This document shows positions 22,941-32,693 of a stretch of DNA of 64,000 nt, in pieces. A program made the translations under genes and the position numbers. This stretch comes from Cinnamomum chago (lineage: Eukaryota > Streptophyta > Magnoliopsida > Laurales > Lauraceae): contig CP142451.1 of the NCBI GenBank assembly GCA_038049695.1, positions 45,395,001 through 45,459,000 on the forward strand, read 5' to 3'. The notes under the pieces were generated by a model. That model saw nothing but the letters and a program-made list of their open reading frames with translations. It had not been told where the DNA came from and did no database searches. How positions within the stretch are numbered: position 1 is the stretch's first letter; every line of letters starts with the position of its first letter.

Positions 22941-23343
22941 GCAAGTATCGACTAAAAGTCGCCTCCCTGCTGAATGGTATTGCAAGTATCGATGGAATGT
23001 CGCTTCCTTGCTCATTCGGTTGCGAGTATCGATGGAATGTCGCCTCCTCGCGGATTTGGGTGCAAGTATCGACTAAGCGTCGCTTCCCTGCTTTTGTCTT
23101 CAAAAATTTTGTTTTGTGGGTATCGATGGAATGTCGCTTCCCCACGATTTTTGAAGTTTAAGGTTTTTTCGAACCTTTGTTTTGTTCTTTTTTTTGTTTG
23201 TTTTAAAATTTGGGTTGTGGATATCAACTGGAACGTTGCGTCTCCACGATTTTTGAAATTTTGGGGTTTTGGAAGTATCGAATGGGGTTCGCATCCTTCC
23301 GGTTTTGGGTTTTGCAAGTATCGACTGAACGTCGCTTCCTTGC
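22941..23343. repeat. Array of eight covarying 30-nt hairpins
   Basis: Eight units of 30-31 nt start at 22941, 22982, 23022, 23062, 23116, 23217, 23271 and 23314. Each has a 5-nt outer arm, TAT, a 4-nt inner arm, a 5-6-nt loop, the complementary inner arm, a CNTC-type spacer (CTTC, CCTC, CGTC or CATC) and the complementary outer arm. Outer pairs: GCAAG/CTTGC, GCGAG/CTCGC, GTGGG/CCCAC, GTGGA/TCCAC, GGAAG/CTTCC. Inner pairs: CGAC/GTCG, CGAT/GTCG, CAAC/GTTG, CGAA/TTCG. Units 1 and 4 have one outer mismatch. Paired changes keep the fold, so structure rather than sequence seems to be maintained. Confidence 0.85.
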
Positions 23344-23722
23344 GGTTTTTGAAAAACCATTTTTTTTGTTTAAAGACACGAGGGTCGTAAATTTTGACTC
23401 AAAACCATTTTGGTGGTAAAAGTCGAGGTGGACTAGGGCTGAAATCCCTAGGTCCTGATTTTGTTTCAAACCACGAATTTTGGTTTCAAGGATCGAAAAT
23501 TTTGGTCAAGTTTGGGAAGAAGCTCCTAAACTTGGATTTTTGGATTTGCTTTTTTTTTTTTTTTAACAATGAAACGATGAAAGAAACATTGTTTTGAGGG
23601 GTTTTTTTTTTAGAAATTTCAACAAGAGGATGAAAATTCCAAAAGGAGTGGGTTTGACGAGCAGATACCTAGGAATAGGCTTTGGCCGTGCAGGCGTCGC
23701 TCTGACCCGATGGAAGAAGCCT
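23344..23722. other. Further single hairpins before pol end
   Basis: The spacer to the integrase end continues the pattern with unrelated inverted repeats: GGACTAGGG...CCCTAGGTCC (about 23432-23456, one bulge), AAACC...GGTTT (about 23467-23485) and CAAGTTT...AAACTTG (about 23508-23535). No gene is seen. Confidence 0.55.
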
Positions 23723-24790
23723 TCAAGGGTAGTACCGCTTCAAGAACTTCCCATTGATGGGCAGCATACATCTGTCACCCTCCATGTTTAGAAGAGCGTA
23801 TGCGCCGTTGGAGAAGACTTTGTCGATGACGAAAGGTCCCTCCCATTTTGGTTCAAATTTGCCTTTGGATTTGTTGGCAAAAACCATTGGTCTTTTTACT
23901 GTAAGAACCAAGTCTCCCTTTTTGTAGGCGCGTTGCCTGACCTTCTTGTCAAAAGATCCTGCCATGCGTGCTTGGTAGAGTTCAATGCTTTGTAGAGCTT
24001 CGAGCCGTCTCTCATCGAGGTTATCCAGCTCTTGGAGTCTCAATTTGACATTGCTTTCTTGCGTCATGTCATTTTGTAGAGATACCCTTAAGGAAGGAAT
24101 TTGAACCTCCAAAGGGACAACAGCTTCGCATCCATAGACCAAGGAGAATGGTGTGCTATGGGTTGGTCCTCGAACTGTGGTTCGATAGGCCCACAAAGCT
24201 TCAGGCAGTTTGTCGCCCCATTCTCTTTTGTGACTAGAGACCATTTTCTTGAGGATTTTGCAGAGCGTCTTGTTGAAGGCCTCTGCTAGTCCATTCGCTG
24301 CCGGATTGTACGGAGTTGAAGGACAACTTTGGATTTTGTATTTGTCGCAGAACCTGTAGAATCGGTGATCGCGGAACTGTGGTCCGTTATCATGGACGAA
24401 TCTTTTAGGTATGCCGAAGCGACAAATGATGTTGGTGCGCAAGAAGTGAAGGACTGATGACGTCTTCATTTCACTAAGCGCGAATGCTTCTGACCACTTG
24501 GAGAAATAATCCGTAGCGGCGAAGATGAAGCGATGACCTTTGCTCGATGGAGGGGAGATAGGACCTATGATGTCCATACCCCAGGCTTCAAAAGGCCATG
24601 AGATTGCTGTAGGATGTAGCCATTCCGGAGGCATGTGGACATAATCTCCATGAACTTGGCATTGTTGGCAGCACTTAGCAAATTGCATTGCATCAGCCAC
24701 CATGGTAGGCCAATAATAACCTAACCTTTTTATCTGATCGTAGAGCTTAGGCCCAGCCTGATGGCTCCACAAAGACCAGCATGTACTTCT
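23723..24790 (-). CDS. Element G integrase (frame separated from pol)
   Basis: Joins element cDNA to host DNA. The 349-residue frame has the zinc-finger cysteines (CCQQC), the catalytic triad in MDIIGP (near 24571), HDNGPQF (near 24390) and LAEAFN (near 24281), and a C-terminal GPF module (KWEGPFVI) before KFLKRYYP. No chromodomain follows, as expected outside the chromoviruses. The first zinc-finger histidine (VHAGLCG) lies in the upstream polyprotein frame, so a single-base change near 24766 splits the domain; a one-nucleotide loss would explain it. Either a real inactivating mutation or a sequencing error fits. Confidence 0.85.
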   Translation of the reverse strand, partial: RSTCWSLWSHQAGPKLYDQIKRLGYYWPTMVADAMQFAKCCQQCQVHGDYVHMPPEWLHPTAISWPFEAWGMDIIGPISPPSSKGHRFIFAATDYFSKWSEAFALSEMKTSSVLHFLRTNIICRFGIPKRFVHDNGPQFRDHRFYRFCDKYKIQSCPSTPYNPAANGLAEAFNKTLCKILKKMVSSHKREWGDKLPEALWAYRTTVRGPTHSTPFSLVYGCEAVVPLEVQIPSLRVSLQNDMTQESNVKLRLQELDNLDERRLEALQSIELYQARMAGSFDKKVRQRAYKKGDLVLTVKRPMVFANKSKGKFEPKWEGPFVIDKVFSNGAYALLNMEGDRCMLPINGKFLKRYYP

Positions 24791-27700
24791 TTGAGTGTTC
24801 CCTCAGCCTCTTGTTGTGACAAGCAGCGTAGAAGTACTCCATTGTAGGATTTTCTATACAGCATTTTTGAAGGAATATCCAAATGAAAGTTTGGGGCTCG
24901 TCTTTGGATGCTTACCCGTTCTTTTGGATCTTCAGGTAGGATTCCGAACATTATGTAATCAATGAACGGATCCCTCCAGTCGCTGATCAGAGGTTTAAGG
25001 ACGGAGATCCGACTTCCAACCACTTGATGGCATTCAGCAACTGCTTGATGTGTGTTGAGAGGAGGGAGAATCCTTTTTTGACACACTGTAATTTGCATGT
25101 TTTCCCCTTCTTGGATTGCCATAGACGCAGCAAGTCCAGCCAGGGCATCTGCACGAATGTTTCCACCTCTGAGGATGTGGGTGATATGACAGATGTCGAA
25201 CTTTTGTCGAAGCGATTGTGCTTTGTTGTAGTAAGGCAACAGATCGGGCTTCCTGACTTCAAATTTCTGATTCATCTGGTTGACGATCAGTTGAGAGTCT
25301 CCAAAAGCTTCCAGCGTAGTGATGCCGGATTCAAGGGCGAGTTCCAATCCTATGATTAGGGCTTGGTACTCAGCTGCATTGTTTGAACATGGTTCCAGTA
25401 GCGAGAATGCGTGTGGAATCATGTATTTGTCGGGATTAACAAAGAGAATGCCAATTCCCGATATTTGATTTCCCTTTTCATTTGTCCTGGTTGCGCCATC
25501 GAAGTACATGTGCCAGGAAGCATTTGATAAGGAAGTCTCCACACTGTAGACCGGTTCGTCTGGGAGGTCGTCCCTGAGTGGAGAATCTTTAGGCAATGGA
25601 TGCTCGGCGAGGAAATCCGCTAGAGCTTGGCCTTTGATTGCTTTTTGTGGTACATACCTAATGTCAAATTGTGACAGGAGGATGGACCATTTTGCCAGTC
25701 GGGCATTGAGAGAACCTGCTTTTGTGACAAGGACCTTTAGGAGGTTGATCCTCGAAATCAGGTAAACTGTGTTGGATAGCAGATAGTGACGCAGTTTTTG
25801 TACGGCGAACATCACTGCCAAGCATTCTTTTTCGACTGGAGAGTAGCGATGCTCTGCACCTACCAACATGCGGCTAAGGTAATATAGAGCAGCTTCTTTT
25901 CCCTGGTCATTCTTTTGTGCGAGTAGAGCGCCTAAAGAACAGTCAAGGGCTCTTGTGTACAAGAGGAATGGTTTTCCAGTTGTGGGGGCAGCCAACACTG
26001 GAGGTTTAGTCAGGTATGACTTGATGTCCTGGAACGCGGCTTCACATTCAGCATCCCAGACAAAATCGACACCTTTCTTCATTAACCGAGAGAATGGACG
26101 GCACTTTCCTGATAGGTTGGAGATGAACCGCCGAATGTATGCCAATCTTCCTTGGAGCCCTTTTAATTGTCTTAGGGTTCTTGGAGATGGCATTTCTAGG
26201 ATAGCCTTGACTTTGGTGGGGTCAAGCTCTATGCCAGCTTTCCGTACTATGAATCCGAGAAACTTACCCGATGAAACACCGAAGAAGCATTTGAGGGGAT
26301 TCATTCGTAGTTTGTGTTTGCGAAGTCGGAGGAAGACTTCTCGAAGATCTTTGAGATGGTCTTCTTTTCTTTTGCTTTTGACGGCGAGATCATCGACATA
26401 ACATTCGACCGTCTTATGCTGCATATCTTGGAATATCTTCATCATAGCCCTCTGATATGTAGCGCCGGCATTCTTCAGACCGAATGGCATGACAGTGTAG
26501 CAATACACGCCAAACGGGGTCCGAAATGCTGTGTGTTTTCCATCTTCAGGATGCATCTTTATCTGATTGTAGCCAGAGAAGCCATCCATTAATGTCATTC
26601 GCTCGAACCCACAGGTATTGGCGATCATCACCTCCGGTATAGGGAGCGGGAATTCATCTTTTGGGCATGCATTGTTCAGGTCTCTGTAATCAATGCAGAC
26701 CCTGATTTGCCCATTTTTCTTTGTCACGGGGACGATGTTGGCCAACCATTCAGGATGCTGTTCCTCACGGATGAAGCCAACGCTTTTGAGTTTTTGAACT
26801 TCTTGTTCAATTTTGTCCATCACGTCAGGACGGAACCTTCTTTGGCCTTGTTTGACAGGCTTGATATCTTTTTGAAGATTGAGTTTATGGATTGCTATTT
26901 TGGGGTCTAAGCCAGGCATCTCAGCGTAAGACCATGCAAAACAATCAACGAACTCATGAAGAAACGCGATATACTCGGGTAACTCATCATCCTTTATATT
27001 CTTGCTTATGAATACAGGACGTGAGTTATCAGGTTTTCCCAAGTCTATCTTTTGAACAGAATCTTCTGTTGGAAGATTTGAAGGTGGTTCCTCCACAATA
27101 TTTTCGGAGGCTTCCAACCCAACAAAGCCTTCTGGAGTTCCAAAGGTATCTACAGACCACGGCTCTGCTTTTGTCAATGGGTCTTCTTGATTGGTACTTT
27201 TCTCAAGATTTGCTATGAGATGGTCCCAATCACCTGTTGAAACTAGGTCGAAGTAGGGTACTTCCTTTGGAGACAGTGGTTCTTCTGGGTCAGAGAACCG
27301 TGTGTCTGTATTATCGGACAATTCCTCTTCATCATCAAAGAAATCGTACCAATTGGATGAACTTCCTGGATCCTTGACGACCAACTCTTCAAAGAGATAT
27401 CCAGGGAGATCGATGTCTTCATTAATATGAGATGTTGAGGCTTGGTTGGCAAGATGATTTTGCAGCCTTTGTGTCAACTGTCTCAAGGGGGCGTCAGGAT
27501 CATACCCCAGCCCATATGAAAACTTTTCTATGTGGCGGTGGGGTTTCCAACCTTCCAGTTGACTTTTGGTCAGGGTTGGTTCCAATGGCGTGATAATACC
27601 ACGGCCATCTCCCAAACCGATTGGGTTCTGAGCGTCGTAGCCCATTTTCTTCATGATAGCTTGCGCCATTGGACTATACAGGGATAGTTGAGGCATACCT

Positions 27701-30700
27701 TCATTTTGGAAAGGTTCAAGCGAAGAATTTGATGAAGAAACTCCCGATTTATGGAAGAAGATTGGCTTTTCTTCTGCTGATGTTGCTGGAACAACGAAGG
27801 AAGCAGATGCCGGATCTTCTATGTCAACGGTTGTCTCCATCGGAGTGAGAGCGGGCTGAACTTGTTGATCATCAGCTTGGCTTGATGATGTATCGTCTTC
27901 TGGCTCTGAGTCCGAATCCGTGTCTTGCAAGATAGACACGAAGGAGACAGCAAACTTACCCCCAGCCCTCTGTTTTGTCTTCTTTGCTTTGGTGGTGATC
28001 ACCAGAGGCTTTGAAGACTTGAGGGAGACCATGAAGGGAGATTGATTATTCTCTTCGGTTTTGATAGAGGGTTTATTTTCTTCCGGTGATTGCTGAGGAG
28101 CCTTGCCTTTGTCTTTCTGGAGATTTTCGGCAAAGGATGCTGTTTCTTCCTCCCTTTCTTCTTTTTCATCTTTGTACATCTGAGCATCTGCGAAATAGAC
28201 TTCTTTGCCTTTGAAGGGCTTTTTGTCTGCAAACACTCGATGTATCAAGCCGTCATTGCCAACGAACTTGATGCACTGATGTAAAGTCGAAGGGACAACA
28301 CCATTCTCGTGTATCCAGGGGCGTCCGAGAAGGATGTTGTAGCATGAAGGGGTCTTTATCGCATAGACCGTGACCTCGGAGATAAGATCACCGATTTGCA
28401 ACTTGAACCTGATTTTGCCGATCGGCCTTTGAGCGCTGCCATCATATCCAAAGATGGACACAGACGTGTGGCTCAGCTTGCTAGGCGGAATGCCCAGTTC
28501 TTCGAGTGCCGAAGTGGAGATGAGGTTGAGTGCAGAACCTGGATCGATCTGGATTTTGCGTACTGGCACCTCTTTGATGTACCCGGTGAAGTACAGGGGT
28601 CGGTTGTGCTTTGTCTCGCCTAGCAGGAGGTCTTCCTTGGTGAAGGCGATGGTTGCACTTGCTGCTTTTTGAACCGAGAGGCATTCGATGCAGGATCCTT
28701 CAGTTTTCTTCTTTTCTCCTTTTGAGGGAGTTTTTGATTTTTTGACCCTATGGTCCATTTCAATTTGTAGGACTTGTGGGGCATGTTTGTCGACATCCGC
28801 ATCCAGCATTTGTAGTTCTGAAATGAGACTATCACGAGTCTGTGGTGACATTCGTAACAAGTCTAGGATGTGCAGACGTGCAGGTATGTGTTTGAAGTGC
28901 TGAATCAAGTCGTACTTGAAAGCCTCCTTGGGGCCTGCATTTTCATTATTCTTGCCACTAGGGGCGTTTACAACTTGTTTTCCCAAAGGATTTACATAAG
29001 AAGCAGAAGGTTGGTTGTAGTTTTTGTGGTAATCCCGGCCAGAACGGGTACCTCTACCAACTTCAAGAGCTTCTGGAGAAGGGTCTTTGTTTAGAAGATC
29101 ACCCTCGAGATCGAGGGGTTGTTCCTTCTCATTTGCTGAAGATTTCTCTGTGTCAGCATTGCCATCTTCAGTAATTGTGTTGCATGGAGCATTTTCCGGG
29201 AACAAGTCCTGAACAGCATCCAGCAACTTTCCTTCTTTGTCGAATATTTTGTTGGTCCAGACATCACCGATGAGATCGGGCATTTGGGACCAATTGACCG
29301 GATTTTCTCCGAAGAAGATTTCACCGGCTGGAATTTCTTCAAGGTGATCGGTCGGAAGAGGTTTGAGTTCCGATGTCACTGTTCCAGGAGACGAAGCCTG
29401 AGAAGGTGAGGAATTATCATCCTGAGTTATTGCATTGCAAGTAACTTTGACGGAAGATGCCTCCAAGATGAACTGTTGGGAATCAGATTCGTCCTCAGAT
29501 GTAAGAGGATCGTCGATCCAACAGCTTTCTTCATTTTCCGGGGTTACCGGAGGAGATTCCTGTAGATTTTCAGGAACTTCCGGTGCTGGGTTGTGACGAA
29601 GCTGATTGATGCGACCTTGTTCTTGCTCTATAGCAAGGTGCTGCAAGATCCTTGCGTATTCATCGAGATTAGGCACGGGAGCCAAATCTTCTTCTTCGTC
29701 TGCTCCTTGTGGTTCCACTAGAGTATTTTCTTGGACAGCCTCTTGGTCTTCTTCATCATCAGACCAGGATCCTTGCGGCTGTAATGGGTTATACCAGATT
29801 ACTGGCATAAGATGAGATTCAGGGATCCATTCCTCGTCGGAGAGATATTCTCCTGTTTCGAGGGATTCTTCCCACTCATCGATGTCACCGGCGGTGTCAC
29901 TGGACTCATATCCATCCATGGAGAATCCGACCACTGAGTTGCAAGAGTATGATGCCCCCTGCGTAGTTTCATCTTTGAGATGTGGTGGCATGAAATCACC
30001 AAGAGTGAATTTTCTTACCGCCTTTGAAGCCTTAGGAGAGGACTCTTCTGTTGCCCCCAATGAAGCGGTAGAGGAGGTTTCTGCCTTTTCAACGACTTCT
30101 TGCTTTTTCGGAGCTTTCTCCTGCTGTTTGAGCTTGCGGAGTTGTCTCCTGGCTTGCCTTCGCTGTTGAGCGGTTGGCTTTGTTTTGACGACCTCCCAAT
30201 TTTCATCTTCTAGGAGATCGGGGTGTACCCATATGGGCTGTCCGTCTGATGTTGGATATGGAACCAACTCTTGGGACGTTTGGGTCATCTTTATCACCTT
30301 GAAGGAAGTAGTGATCTTCTCTTTTGGTGATTTTTGTTTTTGTCCACACGACACCATGTTGACGGAGGCAGACCCATAGTTCTTGTCGAAGGTAATGACT
30401 CCGTTTTTCCACATCTCATTTATCTTCTCTCTCACAACAAAACATTGATTGAGAGGATGCGAGACCATCTGATGGTATGGGCAGTACCGAGGATCGTTGG
30501 TTTTACCAACATCTCCTGGTCTTTTGGGGTCAGGCAATGTAAGTTTGCCATTTGCTAGGAGTGCCCCAAAGATTTCTTCAACGTCTTCATCAAATGGGTA
30601 TTTCTTTTCTACCCGTTCTCTGAAGGCATCAGAGAGTTCAGGCTTTTTACCTGTAGCTTTGTTCCCAGCTTTCTTTGGCTGCTGAGGAGCTGACTTGGTT

Positions 30701-31542
30701 TGCACATTGAGAACCTCCTTTTTCTTTGGTTTTGAGGTTGCAATGGCAGTCGGCTCTTTCTTTGATGACTTCTGACTGTTGAGGTCTTTGATCACCGTTT
30801 CAGCTTCCATAGATGCTTCCAGGAGTTCTCCCAGGTTCTTTGATTTGTTGCCGATGATCATGGAGCGGATTCTTGCTCTCATGTTGTTTCGGCAGATGTC
30901 GACCAGTGATGCTTGTGGCAGTACATCGGAGCATTTGTATGCCATTGCCTTCCACTTGTGAATAAAGTCATATGTTGACTCATTCTCTCCCTGTTTTAGG
31001 CTGCAGAGCTGAGCCATAGTAACAGGATGATCCTCACCTTTGAAGTGGGTTAGGAAGCGTGTCTCCATCATGGCCCAATTTTGAATGGAGTCCTCCGGCA
31101 GAGTGGAGTACCAATCAAAGGCCGTACCTTTTAGGGTACTTGCAAAGAGGCGGATTTTGAGGGCATCTTGATCTGCAATAGCTCCCGTCAGGATCTTGAA
31201 ATGGATGACGTGTTGTCTGGCCGAACCCTTCCCCGTATATGTTTGGAGAGTAGGTTGCTTGAATTTTGTAGGGAACGGGACCGAGTCCATCCACAAGGGA
31301 TATGGTGGCTTGATCCCATGCTCTTTTAGTGTATCCTCTTCTTTTGCTTTGGCGAGGATATCGTCAACGTCCTTCTTGGTAAGGGCGCGTGATTCACTGT
31401 TTTCCGCATTTTCCTCGTCGCCTTGATGGCTCGGAGGAGCTTCATTATTTTGTGGACGCTGAAGATTGAGAATTAGGTTCTCTATTAGAGTCTCTATCCT
31501 CTGCTGCCCTTGCTCCAGCTGCTGGATGCGTGCGGTTACGTA
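24730..31542 (-). CDS. Element G gag-protease-RT-RNaseH polyprotein
   Basis: One continuous frame. The first in-frame ATG is at about 31290, but the frame is already open from 31542, overlapping the ORF1 stop by 7 nt. Domains from the start: gag core (FKQPTLQTYTG, AFDWYSTLP; 31300-30760), CPYHQMVSHPLNQC zinc-finger-like motif (~30460), long acidic linker, protease with catalytic IDPGSALNLI (~28545), G-patch (MKKMGYDAQNPIGLG, ~27640), RT (~26850-26380) with CYVDDLAV at 26389-26400, first RNase H (~25960-25650), second RNase H (YFDGAT, AEYQAL, GDSQL, ADAL; 25510-25110). The second RNase H is typical of Tat elements. The frame ends at 24730 after a shift in the integrase zinc finger. Protease and RT keep their catalytic residues. 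Confidence 0.9.
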   Translation of the reverse strand, partial: YVTARIQQLEQGQQRIETLIENLILNLQRPQNNEAPPSHQGDEENAENSESRALTKKDVDDILAKAKEEDTLKEHGIKPPYPLWMDSVPFPTKFKQPTLQTYTGKGSARQHVIHFKILTGAIADQDALKIRLFASTLKGTAFDWYSTLPEDSIQNWAMMETRFLTHFKGEDHPVTMAQLCSLKQGENESTYDFIHKWKAMAYKCSDVLPQASLVDICRNNMRARIRSMIIGNKSKNLGELLEASMEAETVIKDLNSQKSSKKEPTAIATSKPKKKEVLNVQTKSAPQQPKKAGNKATGKKPELSDAFRERVEKKYPFDEDVEEIFGALLANGKLTLPDPKRPGDVGKTNDPRYCPYHQMVSHPLNQCFVVREKINEMWKNGVITFDKNYGSASVNMVSCGQKQKSPKEKITTSFKVIKMTQTSQELVPYPTSDGQPIWVHPDLLEDENWEVVKTKPTAQQRRQARRQLRKLKQQEKAPKKQEVVEKAETSSTASLGATEESSPKASKAVRKFTLGDFMPPHLKDETTQGASYSCNSVVGFSMDGYESSDTAGDIDEWEESLETGEYLSDEEWIPESHLMPVIWYNPLQPQGSWSDDEEDQEAVQENTLVEPQGADEEEDLAPVPNLDEYARILQHLAIEQEQGRINQLRHNPAPEVPENLQESPPVTPENEESCWIDDPLTSEDESDSQQFILEASSVKVTCNAITQDDNSSPSQASSPGTVTSELKPLPTDHLEEIPAGEIFFGENPVNWSQMPDLIGDVWTNKIFDKEGKLLDAVQDLFPENAPCNTITEDGNADTEKSSANEKEQPLDLEGDLLNKDPSPEALEVGRGTRSGRDYHKNYNQPSASYVNPLGKQVVNAPSGKNNENAGPKEAFKYDLIQHFKHIPARLHILDLLRMSPQTRDSLISELQMLDADVDKHAPQVLQIEMDHRVKKSKTPSKGEKKKTEGSCIECLSVQKAASATIAFTKEDLLLGETKHNRPLYFTGYIKEVPVRKIQIDPGSALNLISTSALEELGIPPSKLSHTSVSIFGYDGSAQRPIGKIRFKLQIGDLISEVTVYAIKTPSCYNILLGRPWIHENGVVPSTLHQCIKFVGNDGLIHRVFADKKPFKGKEVYFADAQMYKDEKEEREEETASFAENLQKDKGKAPQQSPEENKPSIKTEENNQSPFMVSLKSSKPLVITTKAKKTKQRAGGKFAVSFVSILQDTDSDSEPEDDTSSSQADDQQVQPALTPMETTVDIEDPASASFVVPATSAEEKPIFFHKSGVSSSNSSLEPFQNEGMPQLSLYSPMAQAIMKKMGYDAQNPIGLGDGRGIITPLEPTLTKSQLEGWKPHRHIEKFSYGLGYDPDAPLRQLTQRLQNHLANQASTSHINEDIDLPGYLFEELVVKDPGSSSNWYDFFDDEEELSDNTDTRFSDPEEPLSPKEVPYFDLVSTGDWDHLIANLEKSTNQEDPLTKAEPWSVDTFGTPEGFVGLEASENIVEEPPSNLPTEDSVQKIDLGKPDNSRPVFISKNIKDDELPEYIAFLHEFVDCFAWSYAEMPGLDPKIAIHKLNLQKDIKPVKQGQRRFRPDVMDKIEQEVQKLKSVGFIREEQHPEWLANIVPVTKKNGQIRVCIDYRDLNNACPKDEFPLPIPEVMIANTCGFERMTLMDGFSGYNQIKMHPEDGKHTAFRTPFGVYCYTVMPFGLKNAGATYQRAMMKIFQDMQHKTVECYVDDLAVKSKRKEDHLKDLREVFLRLRKHKLRMNPLKCFFGVSSGKFLGFIVRKAGIELDPTKVKAILEMPSPRTLRQLKGLQGRLAYIRRFISNLSGKCRPFSRLMKKGVDFVWDAECEAAFQDIKSYLTKPPVLAAPTTGKPFLLYTRALDCSLGALLAQKNDQGKEAALYYLSRMLVGAEHRYSPVEKECLAVMFAVQKLRHYLLSNTVYLISRINLLKVLVTKAGSLNARLAKWSILLSQFDIRYVPQKAIKGQALADFLAEHPLPKDSPLRDDLPDEPVYSVETSLSNASWHMYFDGATRTNEKGNQISGIGILFVNPDKYMIPHAFSLLEPCSNNAAEYQALIIGLELALESGITTLEAFGDSQLIVNQMNQKFEVRKPDLLPYYNKAQSLRQKFDICHITHILRGGNIRADALAGLAASMAIQEGENMQITVCQKRILPPLNTHQAVAECHQVVGSRISVLKPLISDWRDPFIDYIMFGILPEDPKERVSIQRRAPNFHLDIPSKMLYRKSYNGVLLRCLSQQEAEGTLKEVHAGLCGAIRLGLSSTIR

Positions 31543-32693
31543 TCATGCGGCGGAGGTTGTTCAGTATTTGTGACCAAGACGTTCATTCTTCGAGAGTCGA
31601 AAGAGGATACAGTCTTGGTGACTGAGCTGGAGCTCATTCTTTTAGATGAAGAGCTCGAAGAGTGGTCACTCCGATGTCCTTGGCTTGAAGAAGCGGGAGA
31701 GTTTTCTTTATGTCTTCGTGTCCGGGAGACGCTGCGAGTCACCGATCGTCTGACATGGATTTTAGTTGCTGACTTCTGGCGTTTTCTGGTTTTGCCAACC
31801 ATATTAACAGCAACAAGTTGGTCGGGTCTTTCTTTTTCGACCCATTTTTGGGAGACTTGAAGTGCAGAATCCTGGGTTCTTTGCTTCTCTAGTCTCTTTT
31901 GTCGATATGCCGTTCGGCGACGCATACGACGAGCGATTTGAGCTTTGGTTAGCTCTGGCTGTGCCCTAGCAATGAAGGAAGTAGTCCCTGGTGCGCAGCA
32001 GCCAAGCTTGTCTTCTTTGAAGACGGGCAGGGACAGGATCTGGACGCGGTCCTTTGCCTGTCGCAGCGAAGCTTTGAATTTTGCGAGTTCGGCTCCCGTT
32101 GAGAGGAAGGGTCGACTCGCAGGTGTGAAGGCCTTGACAGGTTCTTGCGGAGGCCTTACGATGCAAGATTTGATTTTGGGCTTGTATGAGCAAGCCGGCT
32201 CGTGCTGAGTTGGTTTTGTTTGGCGGAGGGTAGGCTTCTCCTCTTTCATGTAAGCAAGAAGGTAGAACCGGTTCTCCTTGAGAGGGGCCAGGTATGCTGG
32301 CTTTGCTGATGTTTGTGACCTTCGCTGTTTGGGTGAAGGCCTTGGAGACCAAGTCTTTGAGCAGACCTGGTTTCTTGCTGGTTGAGGCTTTGCAGGAGCA
32401 CTACGGGCCTCAGGTTTCTTGATGATCGCCCTTGGTATCACTGTAGTGATACGTTGAGGGGCGGTTCTCTGCTTCTTGGCAGGTGCGGTTTCTTCTGCGG
32501 GTAGTGGGAATGGTCCCAATGACCCGAAGACAATGGTCCGGGGAGTAGAGTTTGACCCGGTGTCTTCTGAGTTGCCGAGGGAAATGACGCTTCGGCAGCT
32601 GGCGGGGCGCTTGTAAGTGCGCTTGGTTTGTTTGTCTTGGAGCATGAGCTGGTACTTGTTCTCATCAAAGGTGATGGTTAATGAAGCTGCCAT
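31536..32693 (-). CDS. Element G ORF1, unknown function
   Basis: A 385-residue frame upstream of gag. The start ATG (complement of 32691-32693) lies in AACAATGGC, an excellent plant initiation context. The protein is very basic, with the middle and end rich in R/K and S (RRMRRRTAYRQKRLEKQ, then a serine run SSSSSS) and no recognised enzyme motif. Position and character match the ORF1 known upstream of gag in Ogre elements. It ends with TAA at 31536-31538 inside the open gag frame, so gag may be reached by a -1 shift or by reinitiation. Nucleic-acid binding is plausible from composition but not shown. Confidence 0.75.
   Translation of the reverse strand: MAASLTITFDENKYQLMLQDKQTKRTYKRPASCRSVISLGNSEDTGSNSTPRTIVFGSLGPFPLPAEETAPAKKQRTAPQRITTVIPRAIIKKPEARSAPAKPQPARNQVCSKTWSPRPSPKQRRSQTSAKPAYLAPLKENRFYLLAYMKEEKPTLRQTKPTQHEPACSYKPKIKSCIVRPPQEPVKAFTPASRPFLSTGAELAKFKASLRQAKDRVQILSLPVFKEDKLGCCAPGTTSFIARAQPELTKAQIARRMRRRTAYRQKRLEKQRTQDSALQVSQKWVEKERPDQLVAVNMVGKTRKRQKSATKIHVRRSVTRSVSRTRRHKENSPASSSQGHRSDHSSSSSSKRMSSSSVTKTVSSFDSRRMNVLVTNTEQPPPHDT

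Noticed and set aside
22383-23015. Minus-strand frame of 210 codons rich in FMPK and FHAK
   Set aside because: It is the translation of the GGC-N6-GCC minisatellite; frames stay open because the repeat lacks stops, and no motif is present.
22260-23343. CRISPR-like array of regular repeats
   Set aside because: Plant context, no cas genes, repeats are internally palindromic and diverged, and spacers are T-rich filler of irregular length.
31297-31860. Plus-strand frames opposite gag and ORF1
   Set aside because: Shadows of the minus-strand coding frames; no start context or domain.
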